Shown: positions 22,599 to 35,571 of the stretch, piece by piece
Layout of the letters: each line of letters opens with the position of its first letter
Position numbering within the stretch: position 1 is the first letter of the stretch
NCBI GenBank assembly: GCA_022453515.1
Contig: JAJNNY010000085.1
Coordinates: forward strand, 1-64,000
From: Astrocystis sublimbata
Lineage: Eukaryota; Ascomycota; Sordariomycetes; Xylariales; Xylariaceae
Direction: 5' to 3'
Length of the DNA: 64,000 nt
The notes under the pieces: model-generated
What the model saw: only the letters and a program-made list of their open reading frames with translations
Database searches by the model: none
Told to the model about the DNA's origin: nothing
Program-made: the position numbers and the translations under genes

Positions 22599-23714
22599 TC
22601 AATTCGGAGTAAGCTTCAACAGCCGTCCACCCTGCCCGTCCTCAATAACCCAAATATTACCATCCTTATCCTCGCGAATCCCACGCATGCGCCGTCCCAT
22701 AGAGATGCGCTGCGCCTCCTTCGCCGTATCCCCCGTGATCGCTACGCGCACGATGCCCTGCGCGCTAAGGCCCGTAACCAGGGCATTGCCCTTCCAACTC
22801 GAAAACAAATCCCCCTTATAAATAATCATGCCGGCGGGCGAGATGACCGGGACCCAGAAGGCCTTGGGGGCATTGATGTCCGGGCGCGTGCTGTGCTTGG
22901 GGATCGTGCGGCCATCGTAGTGGCGGCCCTCACACACGACGGGCCAGCCGTAGTTGGCGCCTTCTTCGATGAGGTTCAGCTCGTCGCCGCCCATGGGGCC
23001 CATCTCCACCTCCCACAGCCGCCCCTCCGCGTCCCAGTCGATGCCGAGCGGGTTGCGGTGGCCAAGGGAGTAGATCTGCGATTGAACCGCGCCTTGGCCT
23101 GCAAATGGATTCCCTGCGAACGCAGTGCCGTTGTCGTAGAGCTTGATGACTTTTCCGAGGTTGCTCGTCATCGACTGCGCCGGCGTCATCTGGTTGATCT
23201 CGCCCGAGGAGATCCACAGCGCGCCATCCGGCCCAAAGAGTAAGCGACATGCAAACTGCAGCCCGCCGCCGGCTCTCTGCGAGTGCCGCCAGATGACTTC
23301 GACGCCAGACAGCGAGCCACCGCTGGCAGTCAGCGTGAGCTTGGCGCGGGCGACGGCGCCGCCTGCGCCGCCCGACCCGCTCTCGGCGTAGCTGAGGTAG
23401 ATCATGCTGTTCTCGGCGTATTGCGGGTGCAGGGCGACGTCGTGCAGGCCGCCCTGGCCGCCGTAGGCGACGGCGGGGACGCCGGTGATGCTGCTCATGG
23501 CCTTGGTGGCCGGGTCGACGAGGCGCAGGTTGCCGCGGCGCTCGGTCACGAGGATCCGGTCGTCGGGCAGGAAGGCGATGGCCCACGGCTCGGCATGGCT
23601 GGTGATGGCGGTTGATTTGAATGGCTGCTGGCGAGTTTCTAGTTGTTGCGATGGCACGGCCAAGGCGCCGGTCACTAACGCCAGAGCGTAGGTGACGGAT
23701 AGTCTGAGATGCAT
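22599..23714 (-). CDS. secreted PQQ-dependent sugar dehydrogenase family protein
   Basis: Intronless, 371 residues from MHLRLSVTYALALVTGALAV, a clear signal peptide; this ATG was chosen over an in-frame upstream one because it begins the signal. The rest is the six-bladed propeller of the glucose/sorbosone dehydrogenase family: HAEPWAIAFLPDDRILVTER, VAYGGQGGLHDVALHPQY, LLFGPDGALWISSGE, SLGHRNPLGIDWD, GGDELNLIEEGANYGWPVV and the final EDKDGNIWVIEDGQGGRLLKL. The HRNPxG and EEGANYGWP motifs are family hallmarks. Secreted fungal relatives oxidise sugars with pyrroloquinoline quinone (the AA12 group), passing electrons to other secreted redox proteins. The carbohydrate-binding and cytochrome domains seen in some basidiomycete members are absent. 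Confidence 0.85.
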   Translation of the reverse strand: MHLRLSVTYALALVTGALAVPSQQLETRQQPFKSTAITSHAEPWAIAFLPDDRILVTERRGNLRLVDPATKAMSSITGVPAVAYGGQGGLHDVALHPQYAENSMIYLSYAESGSGGAGGAVARAKLTLTASGGSLSGVEVIWRHSQRAGGGLQFACRLLFGPDGALWISSGEINQMTPAQSMTSNLGKVIKLYDNGTAFAGNPFAGQGAVQSQIYSLGHRNPLGIDWDAEGRLWEVEMGPMGGDELNLIEEGANYGWPVVCEGRHYDGRTIPKHSTRPDINAPKAFWVPVISPAGMIIYKGDLFSSWKGNALVTGLSAQGIVRVAITGDTAKEAQRISMGRRMRGIREDKDGNIWVIEDGQGGRLLKLTPN

Positions 23715-24984
23715 CTTTGTTTTCCGGGCGGTCTTCGATTTCCCTGTATAATATGTTGTTTTGAGACGATTGAGCGTTGAGTTGCTCACATTGTACAGAA
23801 GAATCCCTCAAGTTGTCGGTTCCCCAAAGGGAGATAAGTAGGTATATATGAAATGAGAGGACTCGAGTAGCCCTCCTGTTCAAGTTCAGGCTATTCCCAA
23901 CCTTTAATGACTTGATAGATATGAGGCCAATCAGAGCATCTGCACTTTAAGACCCCACCACCGGCAGAAACGAGACTCCCTCTCGTCACCTATCACCTGT
24001 CCCCTGTACGTCTTCATGTGGCAAAGTTCCGGCATGGCATTGTCACCCCAATCTAGCACGACGGCTTCGCTGTTGCAATAGCTGCGTACGCCAAGACAGC
24101 GACGCGTTCGGCAATCTTGAAAGCGTCAATAGACAAGTTGTGAAACTCGTGCTCATCTCTTTTCTTCCTTGCACTCTACGGGGGTTCTCGATCCGCCCCC
24201 GCTACCAAGGTTGACATGCGTCATATCTTTGTTAAGCACAACATCGTGACGGACTTAGTATCTGATTGAGATCAAATTTGAAAGGTTTCCAAGTTCAGTG
24301 GCTTTCAACAACATGCAAGGAGCTAGCGACGAGTGTATACACTGACGGCATACGTTCTTAATCAACATGTCGTTGCTCTCATCCAGGTATTGGTCAATGC
24401 TGCGGAGTATAGCTGCCGGCACTGGCAAAAGCACTCCCATGACGTGACCCCAATTTGAAACTATAGTTGTCCTACATCCAACCAGTCGACGACTCTTGTC
24501 AGCATCGCTCCAGGGGCCTACTTCGCTCAACGCAGTGTGCCATCTGCCAACTCTCAATCAACAAGGGGATAGGAAACCGAAGCTTCGGTCTCAATTACCT
24601 TGCTGACTCTTTCAAGTCAGAATTGGAGTTAGGAAAACAGGATTTTGGATTTGGGCCTCATAGAATTCGAAATATTGAAAGAGAAACCCAGCAAGGGAAG
24701 ATAAACCTTGGAAGTCATCATGATGTTGCATTAGTGGTGACTGCATATAATCATTAGATCTCATCAATGCAACTTGGAAGAGGCTACATCTGTATCACAA
24801 TGAGTCGTAAGTAATAGCTCAATGCTTAAGCTATGAATTTCAGTTCATCTCATTATTTTATTTCGATTTCTTCATTTCTTCCTTGATTTTATCAATTAAG
24901 TCGAGAAGGTATCTTAAACCCCCAACAAGAAATCTCCAGCAATAAGCTAACAAAACGCTCACCCCAAACCTCCATGTGGTTAGT
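23715..24984. other. intergenic
   Basis: About 1.27 kb: promoter of the dehydrogenase gene on one side and 3' region of the beta-glucosidase on the other. No gene seen. Confidence 0.45.
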
Positions 24985-27806
24985 CTAAATCTTCAAACTA
25001 TCCACCAACGGCAGTTTCCGACTACTGCCCCCCACCGAAATCGTATACTCCCCCTTCTGCAACAGCCACTCCTGCGCAACCACATCCCACGTACTCAGAT
25101 CGCGTCTCGTAAGCTCAAACTCAATCTTCGCCGTCTCGCCCTTCTCAATCACCGGCTTCGTGAATCCACGCAGCTGCTGCACAGGTCCATTCGGAATACC
25201 GACATAAAGCTGCGCGGCCTCCGCACCACTAACATCGCCCGCATTCGTCACCGTAGCCGACACCTTAACCAGAGTATCCCAGAGATCCTCTCTCCCGCCC
25301 TCAATAACAGGTTTCGTCGGGTACTCCGCAAAGTCCGCGCCCTCCGCCAGCTCAACCTCAAGATCCGCATACTTAAACTCGGTATAACTCAGCCCGAAGC
25401 CAAACTCGTACCTCGGCGTCACGTTCTGCTTGTCAAAGGCGCGGTAGTCGATATAGACGCCTTCCGAAAAGTCCGACTGCGGGAACCGCGCGTAAATCCC
25501 ATCCGGCAGCGACGCGTTGCGCAGGGGGCCGTAGTCGGACTCGTTGCGCGGCACCGAGTACGGCAGCTTGCCGCTCGGATTAGCATCACCATAAAGAATG
25601 CTCGTGAGTGCGCGCCCGCTATCCTGACCTGGTAAATGCGCAAAGATGAGCGCCGTGACGTTAGGGTGGTCGATGAACTGATCCACCAGCCTTACGCCCG
25701 CATTATGGAACACGACAATAGTATTCGCGCACTGCGCCGCGACGTTCTTGATCAGCCCATCGGTGAAATCATCATGCAGCCCCGCGCGATCCGAGCCCTC
25801 CGTAGCCCACGCATTCCCAACCACGACGCACGCGTCCGACGACTGGTCGACTTTCGGGTTTCCGCTATCGAAGTCCCACCAGAGACTGCTGCCGTCTTCC
25901 CATGCGCGCTGGCTGAGGGCTTCGTACGGCGAGCTCACGTACGCCGGCTGGTTGCCGCCCGAGCCGCCGCCGACGATCAGGGTGCCCTGGGCCGCGATCT
26001 GGCTGCGACCTCCTTGCGCGGCGGCCGAGGAGCCTGAGTTCCACCCGCTGGCGCCCGGCGTGTAGGCATCGAAGGTCTTGGCCGAGTAGCCGAAGAGGGA
26101 GATGAGCTGGGGGGTTTTGAGGGGGAGGGCGTTTTTCTCGTTCTTGAGCAGCACGTGGCTTTCGATGGCGCCTTGGAGGAGTATGTCTTTGTTCTTGGGC
26201 GAGGACGCGATTACTTTTTGGTGAGGTTTGGCTAGGTCGCCCGGCATGCCGATGCCGAGGTCGGGGAAGTCTTGGTCTTGCTTCATCTTGTAGTAGGTTG
26301 CGAGGATTCTGCGCGGGGTGGAAAGGTTAGCTGTGTGTGCATCATGGCAGTGTGGTGGATGTCGACGAATCTTACCTGATTGCCATGTCATCGAGACGGG
26401 ACTCGGGAACGGATCCGTTGTTCACGGCCTGCACCAGCTTGTCGCCCCAGAATTGGGACCCGATGGGCATCGTCATGTCCAATCCAGCCAGAGCTGTGGC
26501 CACACCACTGTGCTGCGCGGTCCAATCCGTCACGACAAAGCCCTTTTCCAACCGTTAGATGCATTCTCACCTAGACATGGGCTGAAAGCGACTCACCTGG
26601 AAACCGAGCTCAGTCTTGAGCAAGCCGTTCTGCGCCTTGCTGTTGGCGCATCCGTACGAGTTGTTGACGCGGTTGTACGAGCACATGATGTTTCCCGTGC
26701 CAGCCTTGACCGTATCTTGGAAAGGCCAGAGGTAGAGCTCGTGCATGGTCTTGTCGTCAATGTTGGAGGACACTGCCGCGACATTGCCTTCTGGGTTTCG
26801 GTTCGTCTCCTGTTCGTTCGCGATGAAGTGCTGGAGTTGATGTCAGTAAGTCATCGAGGTCCAAGAAAAGAGGCAACTGATTGGATAGATGGTTACTCAC
26901 CTTTGTGCTGGTAATGACACCGGTAGACTGAGTTCCCTCGACAGTCTCGGCTGCCAATGCGCCGCATAGGTACGGGTCATTGGCGAAACCTTCCCAGTTG
27001 CGCCCGCTGTTCGCAATTCGCCCAAGTGGTCCTACGACAGGGCCGAGCGCGATATGCACTCCCTTTGCTCGGAACTCGTTGCCCACTGCAGTTTTCATTA
27101 GCAACTGTCTTGAGCAAGAAGTCAAAGGGGATGACTGCGTCAGGTAACATACTTCCAACAGCTCTCTTCTTAGCAAGGTCGCGGTTCCAACTGTGACACT
27201 TAATTAGCAGCTTGATCATTGCCGCTGAAAATGGAAAACACGAACCTCGCGCCCACGGAGAGACCCGACGGCCAGGCCGAGACGAAGTTGGTCGATCGCA
27301 ACCCATTGCCCGCGTCGCTCAGACACATGCCAGTGAAGTTGACGCGCGGTATGGCGTCGATGGTGCCGGAGCACGCACTAGCACCCCCGAAGCCGCCGAA
27401 GCTGGTACCGCCCGTGAGGCCGACCTAGAGCAGAGAATCGTGTTAGCGGCCGGCGTCAACCCGAGGAAGAACACCCTTGGCCAATTGGGTCGTCATACCT
27501 TCTCCTTGACGCTCAGCTCCGCCACCACGTCTTTGGCTTGCGCGTAGGCATCTGCCCAGTCGCCGAGTCCCTTGCCTTCGGCTGTCTAGCTGTTAGTAAA
27601 GGCATACATTCTGATATACACTGCACACTGCAAGTGCATGTGGTAGCGAGTCGGGATGTAGGAATTGGAAGAAGGGGCCACGAACGCGAAGGATACACGG
27701 GAGGCGATTGGCCGTAGAAGAACGTGTCATCCGTGATCATGCTCTGGCCCTGGGCAAGGCCAGGCGCCAATAGGCCGGCGAGGGCGTAGAGCGTGGTTGA
27801 GTGCAT
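24985..27806 (-). CDS. secreted GH3 beta-glucosidase
   Basis: Eight exons (27686-27806, 27499-27581, 27246-27424, 27153-27190, 26901-27085, 26597-26830, 26376-26542, 24985-26308) keep frame and give 776 residues. A signal peptide ([20 protein letters not shown]) is followed by the GH3 TIM barrel ([45 protein letters not shown]), the nucleophile aspartate in GFVVTDW (Asp286), the second domain ([30 protein letters not shown]) and a fibronectin III-like end ([29 protein letters not shown]). Length and order are those of secreted fungal beta-glucosidases that hydrolyse cellobiose and other beta-glucosides. The fourth exon is only 38 nt. Some introns use GTTCGT donors. Confidence 0.93.
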
Positions 27807-29572
27807 CTTGACTTGACTTGACTCGACTTTGAGCACCACAACTCGTTACGTCAACGGATGTTGCGAAGCTCAGGGAAGAGTTTGCGCAAAGGACAGATGA
27901 GCTGCAGGATGTCAGCCGGAAGGATGCAGGTGGGAGGGAGTTCGTCGAGGTTATTATACCTTTGCGAGATGCAGTGCGCACGCAGCTCGTCTGTGTAAGT
28001 GAGTGATTGTGATTGACTTACACTTACCTCAGCACTACCTTGCCTTAGTTGCGCTTGGTCTTGACTGTCTCCCTGCCTGAGTACCTGGTAATAATCAGAT
28101 GCAAGCAAGTCCAACCCCCGCGCCGGAACTTACCATCGATATCGTCGTGTAAGTGCTCTCTCGCTCGGTTGCTGGCCATGATGTAACGGTAACGGTGCCG
28201 GTGGGGGAGGCGCTACGGTAGGAGCTCATGGAAGTTGGGATCCGGGTGGGGGAGGGCACAACGTCGCATGGCAGGCAATAACGGCCCACCTATCCACCGC
28301 TTTCCCGGCATCAATAAGTCGGTATATTCAAGTGCGGAACCGCATTACACAATGCCATGCCCGCCATGCGCTCCAATGGCCAATCACTGGTGACATCGAA
28401 GTGTAATGAGTGAGTTCAATCGAGGTTGTCTGCTCATCAACATTATGATTCGTATCTAAATGAACCTGGGTACTATAAGACACTATAGTTGCACATAGGT
28501 ATGCAGGTACAGATTAAATGCATGTTGAAGAACAGCTGCTGTATGCAGCCACTCACTCTCCTATACGTCAATTGATTATAAACCCACGTGCTACTTACCT
28601 AGTCTCTTGAGTGCATACATACCCCAATTATCCAATAACTCTTCAAGTAATTGCCTCGATCAAATTGCGCTCTTCAACTAGTAATTAGGTAAACATGCAT
28701 GATCTGAGTGAGTGAGTGAGGAGCAAAGCACCATCCATCGGATAAATTTTCACGAGAGAGGCGACCGCACGGGCGACCCATCGGTGATCTTGCCCGATTC
28801 GACCCCAATAATACCGCGGCGATAATGTCCGAATGGGGAACCGCCCATCACGCGTTTTGGTACCGGGACTCACTACCGTTGCATGATGGGGACCTGCTTA
28901 CATACATACTACCTACATACTGAACCTACATACACGATCGAGCAATACCTAGCTGAGATCGGGATGCGGGGAAAGCTAGCGAGAGGTATGGGTTGGGATG
29001 GTTACCGTATGGAGCAGAAAATGGAGTAATATCCCGTAACACGAGAACGCGAAGAGCAAGGGGAATGAATTCCCCATCGTCACATCGTCAAAGCGTTCGA
29101 ACGGTAGTTGGTCTGTAGTGCAGAATTCTTCAACCCATTGGGCACCCTACCCTCTATTGTATAACCGCGATACTCTATGGAGTCTACCTATAGCTACAGC
29201 TAAAGCTAAACATGGAGTAGAAGTTCTCGGGACTTTACCTCCCGGCAAAAGCTGCCCATGGTACCGCTCTTCACCTCTTTCTGGATCGCACCCCCATGGG
29301 AGTTAACACTCAACTAGGAGCCGAAAAAAACGACCAAATAGAATAACGAACAGAAGGCAGGTAGAAGAGACGGAACCAGAGCCGATCCATACGCGATCGC
29401 CAACCTAGACGAACAAACCTGCCGAGGCACGTACTCGTACGTGAACCACCAGCTAGGCACATATCAATACATTACATGCTGCAAGGGTAGGAACCTTCCC
29501 CAATTACCTAACCAATGAACACAATGCAAAAACCACAATTACCACATGATAGAAGTTGCATTCCCCAACCCC
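27807..29572. other. intergenic
   Basis: About 1.8 kb with short tracts of GAGT (near 28705) and ACATAC/CTACAT (near 28900). No gene recognised. Confidence 0.45.
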
Positions 29573-30572
29573 TCACGCCATGCACATCCACACCATGACC
29601 AGCCCTACCACAAGAAGCGCAGAGCCGCCGAGGTCGCGCCGAGGAGCAGCAGCACCACCCTTGTGGCCCGAGCCGAGAGTCGTGGTAACCGTGTATGTCG
29701 ATTGCGGCACGATGGAATTGATAGTCGTCACCGTCCTGCTGGGCTTGGTGCGTGTCCATGTCTGCGTTATGACTGTGAGGTGCGTCTCTGTTGTTTTCAT
29801 TGTTTCCACACCAGGCGCCGGAGTTGCTCCTGTGCTTGTAGTTTCGGATTTCGAGGAGGATGTATCAGTTGTCGTGTCAGTTGTCGACAGCGCCGTCGAG
29901 CTCGAAGGCAACGGCGCATCTGTGATTCGCATGATTCCCTGATACTGCGACACCACCTCGGAGGGTAAGTGCTCGAGGTCGCTCGCCTCCCACTGCACCG
30001 TCATCTGGTCGTGCTCGATCCACAGCTCGGGCGCCGCCGCCAGTGTCGTGTACACGTCTGCTGTGGTGATGTCCGGCATCACGAGGAAGGCCATCGGGCT
30101 CGACAGCGACGACGTGCACAGGTATTGAGAGTCGCTCGACATTGGCCTGAATCCACTGTCGTCCCATCAGTCAGTTAGTTAATAGTCATCGAAGCTGGGT
30201 TTTGCCGTCAACGCATAATTACCTCTGGCAACAGGTTCCTGTGTAGATTGTCTTGGGACCGCTGACTGCCTTGTCCCCGCTGTAGGTCGTGACACGCGGG
30301 TTTAACATGTCCATGTGAGACGGGCACACGCCGGGGCTGAAGGTCGGATAGACCTGCTTGTATTCAGATGGCATGCATTTGGTGAACGTTGGGTCGACCC
30401 ATCCGCTCGTGGGCGGGATGGTGCTGGTTGCTGGTCCGTCGTTGTTGACGAAGACTGCGAAACGGTCTGAACACCAGGTAGGTTGGGTGTACACAGTTGT
30501 TAGTGGTGTTATGATTGTTGTTTCGGTAGTTTCTGCGGCCATGATGGTTGCTGGACCTGATAGTGCTGACAT
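29573..30572 (-). CDS. Thr/Ser-rich putative surface protein with C-terminal hydrophobic tail
   Basis: Two exons, 30223-30572 and 29573-30155, with a 67-nt intron (phase 2) give 310 residues. The N-terminal half has paired cysteines (QPTWCSDRFAVF, SPGVCPSHMDML, YTGTCCQSG, SDSQYLCTSSLS). The second half is a long Thr/Ser stalk (TTDTTTDTSSSKSETTST, TSTYTVTTTL), as in O-glycosylated wall proteins. It closes with a hydrophobic run GGSALLVVGLVMVWMCMA that could direct GPI attachment or span the membrane. The modelled N-terminus MSALSGPATI is not a signal peptide, so a further 5' exon is likely missing or the first Met is wrong. The family is unrecognised. Confidence 0.65.
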
Positions 30573-31780
30573 GATTGATGATGTACACGATGTTTCAATT
30601 CTGTTGATGTTTGTGTGCCAATTGTGCGATGCAATCTAATGTGACTGAGTGATGATGGTGTGATGGTTGATGAGGATGATAGGAAACGCGAGGTGAGGCC
30701 GCTCGCTGTTAAATAGTCCTTGTGACACGCCATGTTTTGAATTGCAGTCGCACAGGACGCAGACGAGGAGATGCGGCTGCCATGGGCTTTCATCCCGTGT
30801 CACAGGTGTGCAAGATGATAAGTCAATCGCTTGATCGAGAAGCAGCAATGGCACCGGGTCGACATGAGGCTTGAACATGATGCGTCTATCTCTCTGCTCG
30901 TTGTCTAACGCAACAGGATGGGAAGGAGAGGAACAAGCTGGACCTATTTCCTTGAGGTTGGTAATGGTGATGACACTACGACCGATCACTCGTCGCCAAT
31001 AGCGCGTGTCATGCTTTGAAGCTTCCGTCGAGAAAGTGTTCCTGGTGAGGCGATATCAGATGGAGGCAGTTGCTTTCGTTGATTACCTAGGTACATGGCA
31101 TAATTGAACGCAGTGACGGAGATTTATAGACTAGAAGGCGCACTCGCCACGAAATGGCAACATCCACAGCTCGAGACTTCTTTGCATACTGCCTCACATG
31201 GTTGCAGTATCCTGATGTGCCAGTGCTCGAAATATTCAGTGACTGGTGAAGTTGCTGATGATTTGGTGCTGACTAATAGATGCCCGAGCCAAACATCCCC
31301 AAGAAATCGACGCAATTGAGACAATTTTTACACTTCTTATATGAAACCAATAGAATAATTTCGTCTAGCGACTCAAGCGAAAGTCCAGGCTTGTTTCCTA
31401 TTGTCCATGAAGTGACTCGTGTAAATAAAGCTTTAGGTACCTGGTACGCTTGCCAGATCAGGAGTCCTTGTATTCTCCTGTAGTCGACGCAGAGACCTGG
31501 GAAGATTTCGTCCAATAATTCTACATTCCACATGAGCTTCTTGTTTTCTCTTCCAAGAGAGTCTGCTTCTCCCCCTTCATGATAAACCGCATCTACAACG
31601 AAGAAATCAATGAGTATATATGTGTAACTCCATCACCAAAGGGGGCCTTTGAAAGGGCCTTTGAAAGGGCCTATGACTAGACCTGTGAACATGACGTATC
31701 TAATGAGAGCTGACTTTTGATCCCAAAACCTCAATCTATACTAGCATTCATACTAGATCAACGCGTCCCAGCCGACCAGC
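30573..31780. other. intergenic
   Basis: No gene seen. A 12-base near-perfect tandem repeat lies at 31643-31671. Confidence 0.45.
31643..31671 (+). repeat. short tandem repeat (GGGCCTTTGAAA)x2 plus partial
   Basis: Two exact 12-base units and the start of a third, in non-coding DNA just downstream of the long-helix gene. Confidence 0.85.
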
Positions 31781-34423
31781 TCACTCTTTACCCTCTTCTA
31801 TCGCATCCCTGTCCACGGTGATCGCAGCCCAGAGTTGCTTTCTCTTCTACGATGTTGTTAGCATGTTACAACAAGTGCGAGTGCAGCCTACATACCTTAT
31901 TCGCCAGCCCCGCAACACTATCCCTCGTCTGCCTCGCCATCCTACCAACCTCAGCAATCTGCAAAGCGCGCTCATCCCTCGTCATCTTCTTCGCGTCCGG
32001 GAGGCCCAGACGCTCAATAGTCCTGATTCCCGGAAGGATATACAGCCCCGAAACCTCAGCATAAGTATCAGCCATAGCCTGCACAACAATATAATGCCCC
32101 TTCAATTCAAGAGCCTGCAGCCGGATATTTTCAAGTCTCTGTTTCTCCTTGCGCTCCCGCTCCAGTCGCTCGTCTTCACTCACATCAGCTGCGGTCGCTT
32201 TATACCGATCAGCCAGCTTTCTTGTAGTAATAGCCTTTTGCGCAAACTGGTCGACGCGCGTCTTGTCCATGTAGCTGATCATGGTCTGCATGCCGGCGAA
32301 GAAGCGGACCAGCTCGTCGAGGTTCTCGCAGAAGTACTGCAGCTGCTCGACGCAGTCGCCGAGGATCTCCTTGACTTGGGTCTGGGGGGGGCTTGAGTCA
32401 GCTTCACCTCCACCTTCACCTTCTGAATAATTTACTCAAACGGAACGGGGTGGAACGGAAATTGCCTTCCGTCCTATAAGGTATGCTTACCATGTTCGCC
32501 TTTTCCATCAGCATTTTCTCCAACCGCAGCTCCATGAGGGTGAAGCCTTCGGCCTCCTTCATTTCGGCCTGCATGTACCTACGCAGGCGTCGCTCGGCGT
32601 CGAAGAGGGCGCGCTGGGCGTGCTGGAGATGGCGGAAACGAAGCTCTGCTGATGATGGCTCTGCGATTTTCTGTTAGCTATCCCTTCGCATGTTACGTTG
32701 TGGAGCCCAGTGCGTACTCCTGGCTGATATTTGTTCCGCTCTGAGCTTCACGTGGATGTCAGTTGAGTTGTAATATTAGCGCATAGGGGCGGACGGTTCT
32801 CATGATTCTGCTTACCTTCTCCTTCTCGGCTTCTTCCCTGTCGACGTCCTTATAACCCTGTTCGATGATAGCGCTCACGGTTTCTAAAGAACCCTTGACA
32901 TCGCTGCGCCAGACATCAGCGTTCCTGGAGAGCAGGGCCGACGTGTCCTGTTGCATGTTCCGCTCGCTGCGAACGACCTCGCGAATCATGGCCGCGACCT
33001 GAAATACCACCAGTGGTTAGTGGTTATCGAGCTCTATCCTATTTGGTTTTTCTAGCATACCTTTTCTCCCGGCCGCACCGCAACACGCACTTGCTTCGCA
33101 ACAGGCGACTGTTCCTTCGCAAACTGCGACGCCAGGGCCTGAAAGCCATTCCAGATATAGACGATATTGCGCTCCGTCTGCGCATCGCCGCGCAAGCCAT
33201 CCCAGTCCACGCCGCAGTACTCAGCCACGCCGTTCTGGCTTATGAGCGCCGCCTGCAGCTTGTACAAGTACTCCTGCAGGCCCTGTGCCAGCGCGTAGCC
33301 GATGTCTCGGTGGTGGAGGGGGTCTTTGGGGTCCGGTTCAAAAGCCGGAACCTTAGTGGCCTCTTCTTCCGGCGGCTCGAATGCCCTGCTGAACAGATCC
33401 ATCACGGAAGATACGGGGTCTAGGTAGATGCTCGCCGTCATGTTGACCATGGACGCGGCACTGCGTCCGAGATCGGCCCATATGCCTGATTGACGCCAAT
33501 TCCTCCTAGTCAGTAGTGTTTGCTGGCAGGTTTAGGAGGTGCACGAACCTCTGTTTTGAGCCTTCTGGGCCTTTCTGAACTCTTCTTGTCTATCATCCCG
33601 TTGCCGACGAATTTCCTCTATCTGTTCTTCTGCCTTTTGGACCAAGGTTTGTTTCCTCTGCTTGGTCATCTCCTGGACTGTGATCTCGTCGTCCAGTTCG
33701 CTTTTATTCTTCTCCAGTTGGTCTATGCGCGCGCCTCGTTAATTCACCTATGTCTACCACAGCTGTGGACTTGGGGAGTAATCAGGGCATAGGCCTACCA
33801 TCTTTGGCAACACAGGCTTTGTGAATAGCCCTCACAAACTCGCCCCACGCATCAAACTTCTTTTTGACAGCCTTGATGTCCTCGACGGATGTAGTCGAGA
33901 TCTCCTTCAACTTAGCCAGCTGATCAGGGAGATCAAGCTCGGCGAGATCAGGATCTTCGACGGCCTCAACTATCATATCGATATTGCCCCCCAGCTCACA
34001 GACGCCCCCTGCCAACATAGATACGCTCTTCATGCACTGTTCTGCCTCGTTGAAAGCGTCGCGGCCCAGGTGGGCGCATTCTATGAGATTGGGCCGCAGC
34101 GAAGGGTATTTCAGTCCTATGGTATCCGAATTGGCGAAGACGAGCGAACCCGCCAACGGATCCGATGCCAGGATGAAGCATTGGCCTAGTCGTCTCAGCG
34201 CATTCGGAGCGGCGCCGAGCAAGACACCCCAGTTGGACTGGCCCAGTGCGTTCTCGGCGAATGAGCTGACGACTTGGTTTGCGCCCTTCGTCGTCCTCAC
34301 TAGGCGGAGAAGGTCTTCGTTTCGAAGGAAGCCAGAAGTGTCGTCTGAGAAAGTGCTCGGAACATCATTGACGAGTCCAGACGCGTTGTTCTCAGCGGCA
34401 GAATATTGTGGTGGTTGAAACAT
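31781..34423 (-). CDS. long helical protein A, possible alpha-helical pore-forming-like component
   Basis: Eight exons (33799-34423, 33549-33722, 33061-33485, 32816-32998, 32718-32745, 32491-32660, 31896-32381, 31781-31846) keep frame and give 718 residues. Apart from a short polar head (MFQPPQYSAAENN) it is almost all predicted helix: charged coiled coil around 212-266 (LEKNKSELDDEITVQ), one less polar segment at about 267-298 (GRSAASMVNMTASIY, DPVSSVMDLF), then long amphipathic helices with heptad-like spacing (ERERKEKQRLENIRLQALEL). No catalytic motif or signal peptide. A helix bundle with one hydrophobic stretch in the middle is the general architecture of ClyA/HBL/XaxAB-type pore-forming proteins. 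I infer a resemblance in layout only. The 28-nt exon at 32718 is in frame and well bounded. Confidence 0.6.
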
Positions 34424-35571
34424 GGTGAAAATCAATTGATAATCCGGACGCTTGGGAGACTGTCGTCCTACAAGTCGAAGTAGGTAGGTAGCTAGATAAA
34501 GTCTCGCGCGAACTCTATATATGGGCGATGCAGTGCATGGATTTTGTGTTTAAATTGTAAAAAAGAATTACGTGAGCACACCAAGTCCCATTCTACCGAG
34601 CCTCAATCCTTTTTGACAGCAACGTACGACTGCGTCTACAAAAGGCCCATACAGAGCACGACTGTTGCTGTATTTCTAAGCAGTGCATACTTGCCCAAAC
34701 TAGGGCTATAAGCAACCGCAAATAGTATCTTGACCGCGATTCACAGATTGCCGTTACACGGGCGGCACAGCCCAAGGCAGTATTGGCATAGCGTTGGGGG
34801 CCATTCCGCTTTCCTGGTTGATGAGTATAGGTGGTAAGCATCAACTATACAGTTGGACAGGGGGTAGAGACAAGGGTGAGTCGCTACGCCGAGGGAAGGG
34901 TTTGCGCAGGGATGGTGTTGTGATCTATGAATAACACGATGCTCTTCGAAGTATGGAAAACCTTTCCTCGCTGCTTTAGGTGAATGCAAATTCCACAGCG
35001 GGCCAAGAAGACACCATCAATGCATCTCGACGCAATTATTGCGCCTGAATATAACCCTTCGTGAAGTCCTGAACCTATTCGGAGGCTTCAAATTATTGTA
35101 GTACTTGGAGGACGATTGCTCAAGTACCTATATATAGAGGGATTCAAGCATTGAGAGTGGTTCCGTCCGATGGCTGCGATCACGGGTATGGTCTAGGACC
35201 CTCGGGACCCCGGGGCAGTCTGGCCAAGCAAGGGTTTGGTTCCGAACTTCCTTTAGCCCCCACGCATGGGGCGATTTTTCCACGCGACAGGTGGGCTGCA
35301 CTGAAAATAATTAATAATCATCAGATACGCAGCTCAAAAGAACAACTGAGTGCATAGACAAGATACGATGCTGACGTGAGCGACGAGGTTCTCGCCGCTT
35401 TTGAAGGCGGTCTCCGAGATGGGTGGCCAGTACGGAACTGTAACTTTCCTAATTTAGATAGACTCCCTGGCTCAAGAGAGGTTTGTTTTCTTCGCCAGTT
35501 TCAATACACTTCTTAATCATGCCGACTGTCTAGCTTTGAGTAGCCGTTCCTTTTCTCTCTACAGAAACGAC
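34424..35571. other. bidirectional intergenic region of the long-helix pair
   Basis: Lies between two divergent genes and probably holds both promoters. A TATATAT element at 34516-34522 is about 93 bases before the ATG of protein A. Confidence 0.5.
34516..34522 (-). promoter_or_regulatory. TATA-like element of protein A gene
   Basis: Reads ATATATA on the minus strand about 93 bases before the ATG at 34423. Confidence 0.35.

Noticed and set aside
22930..23883. 317-codon Arg/Pro-rich frame overlapping the sugar dehydrogenase gene
   Set aside because: Arg-rich composition is a typical shadow of a GC-rich gene on the same strand in another frame.
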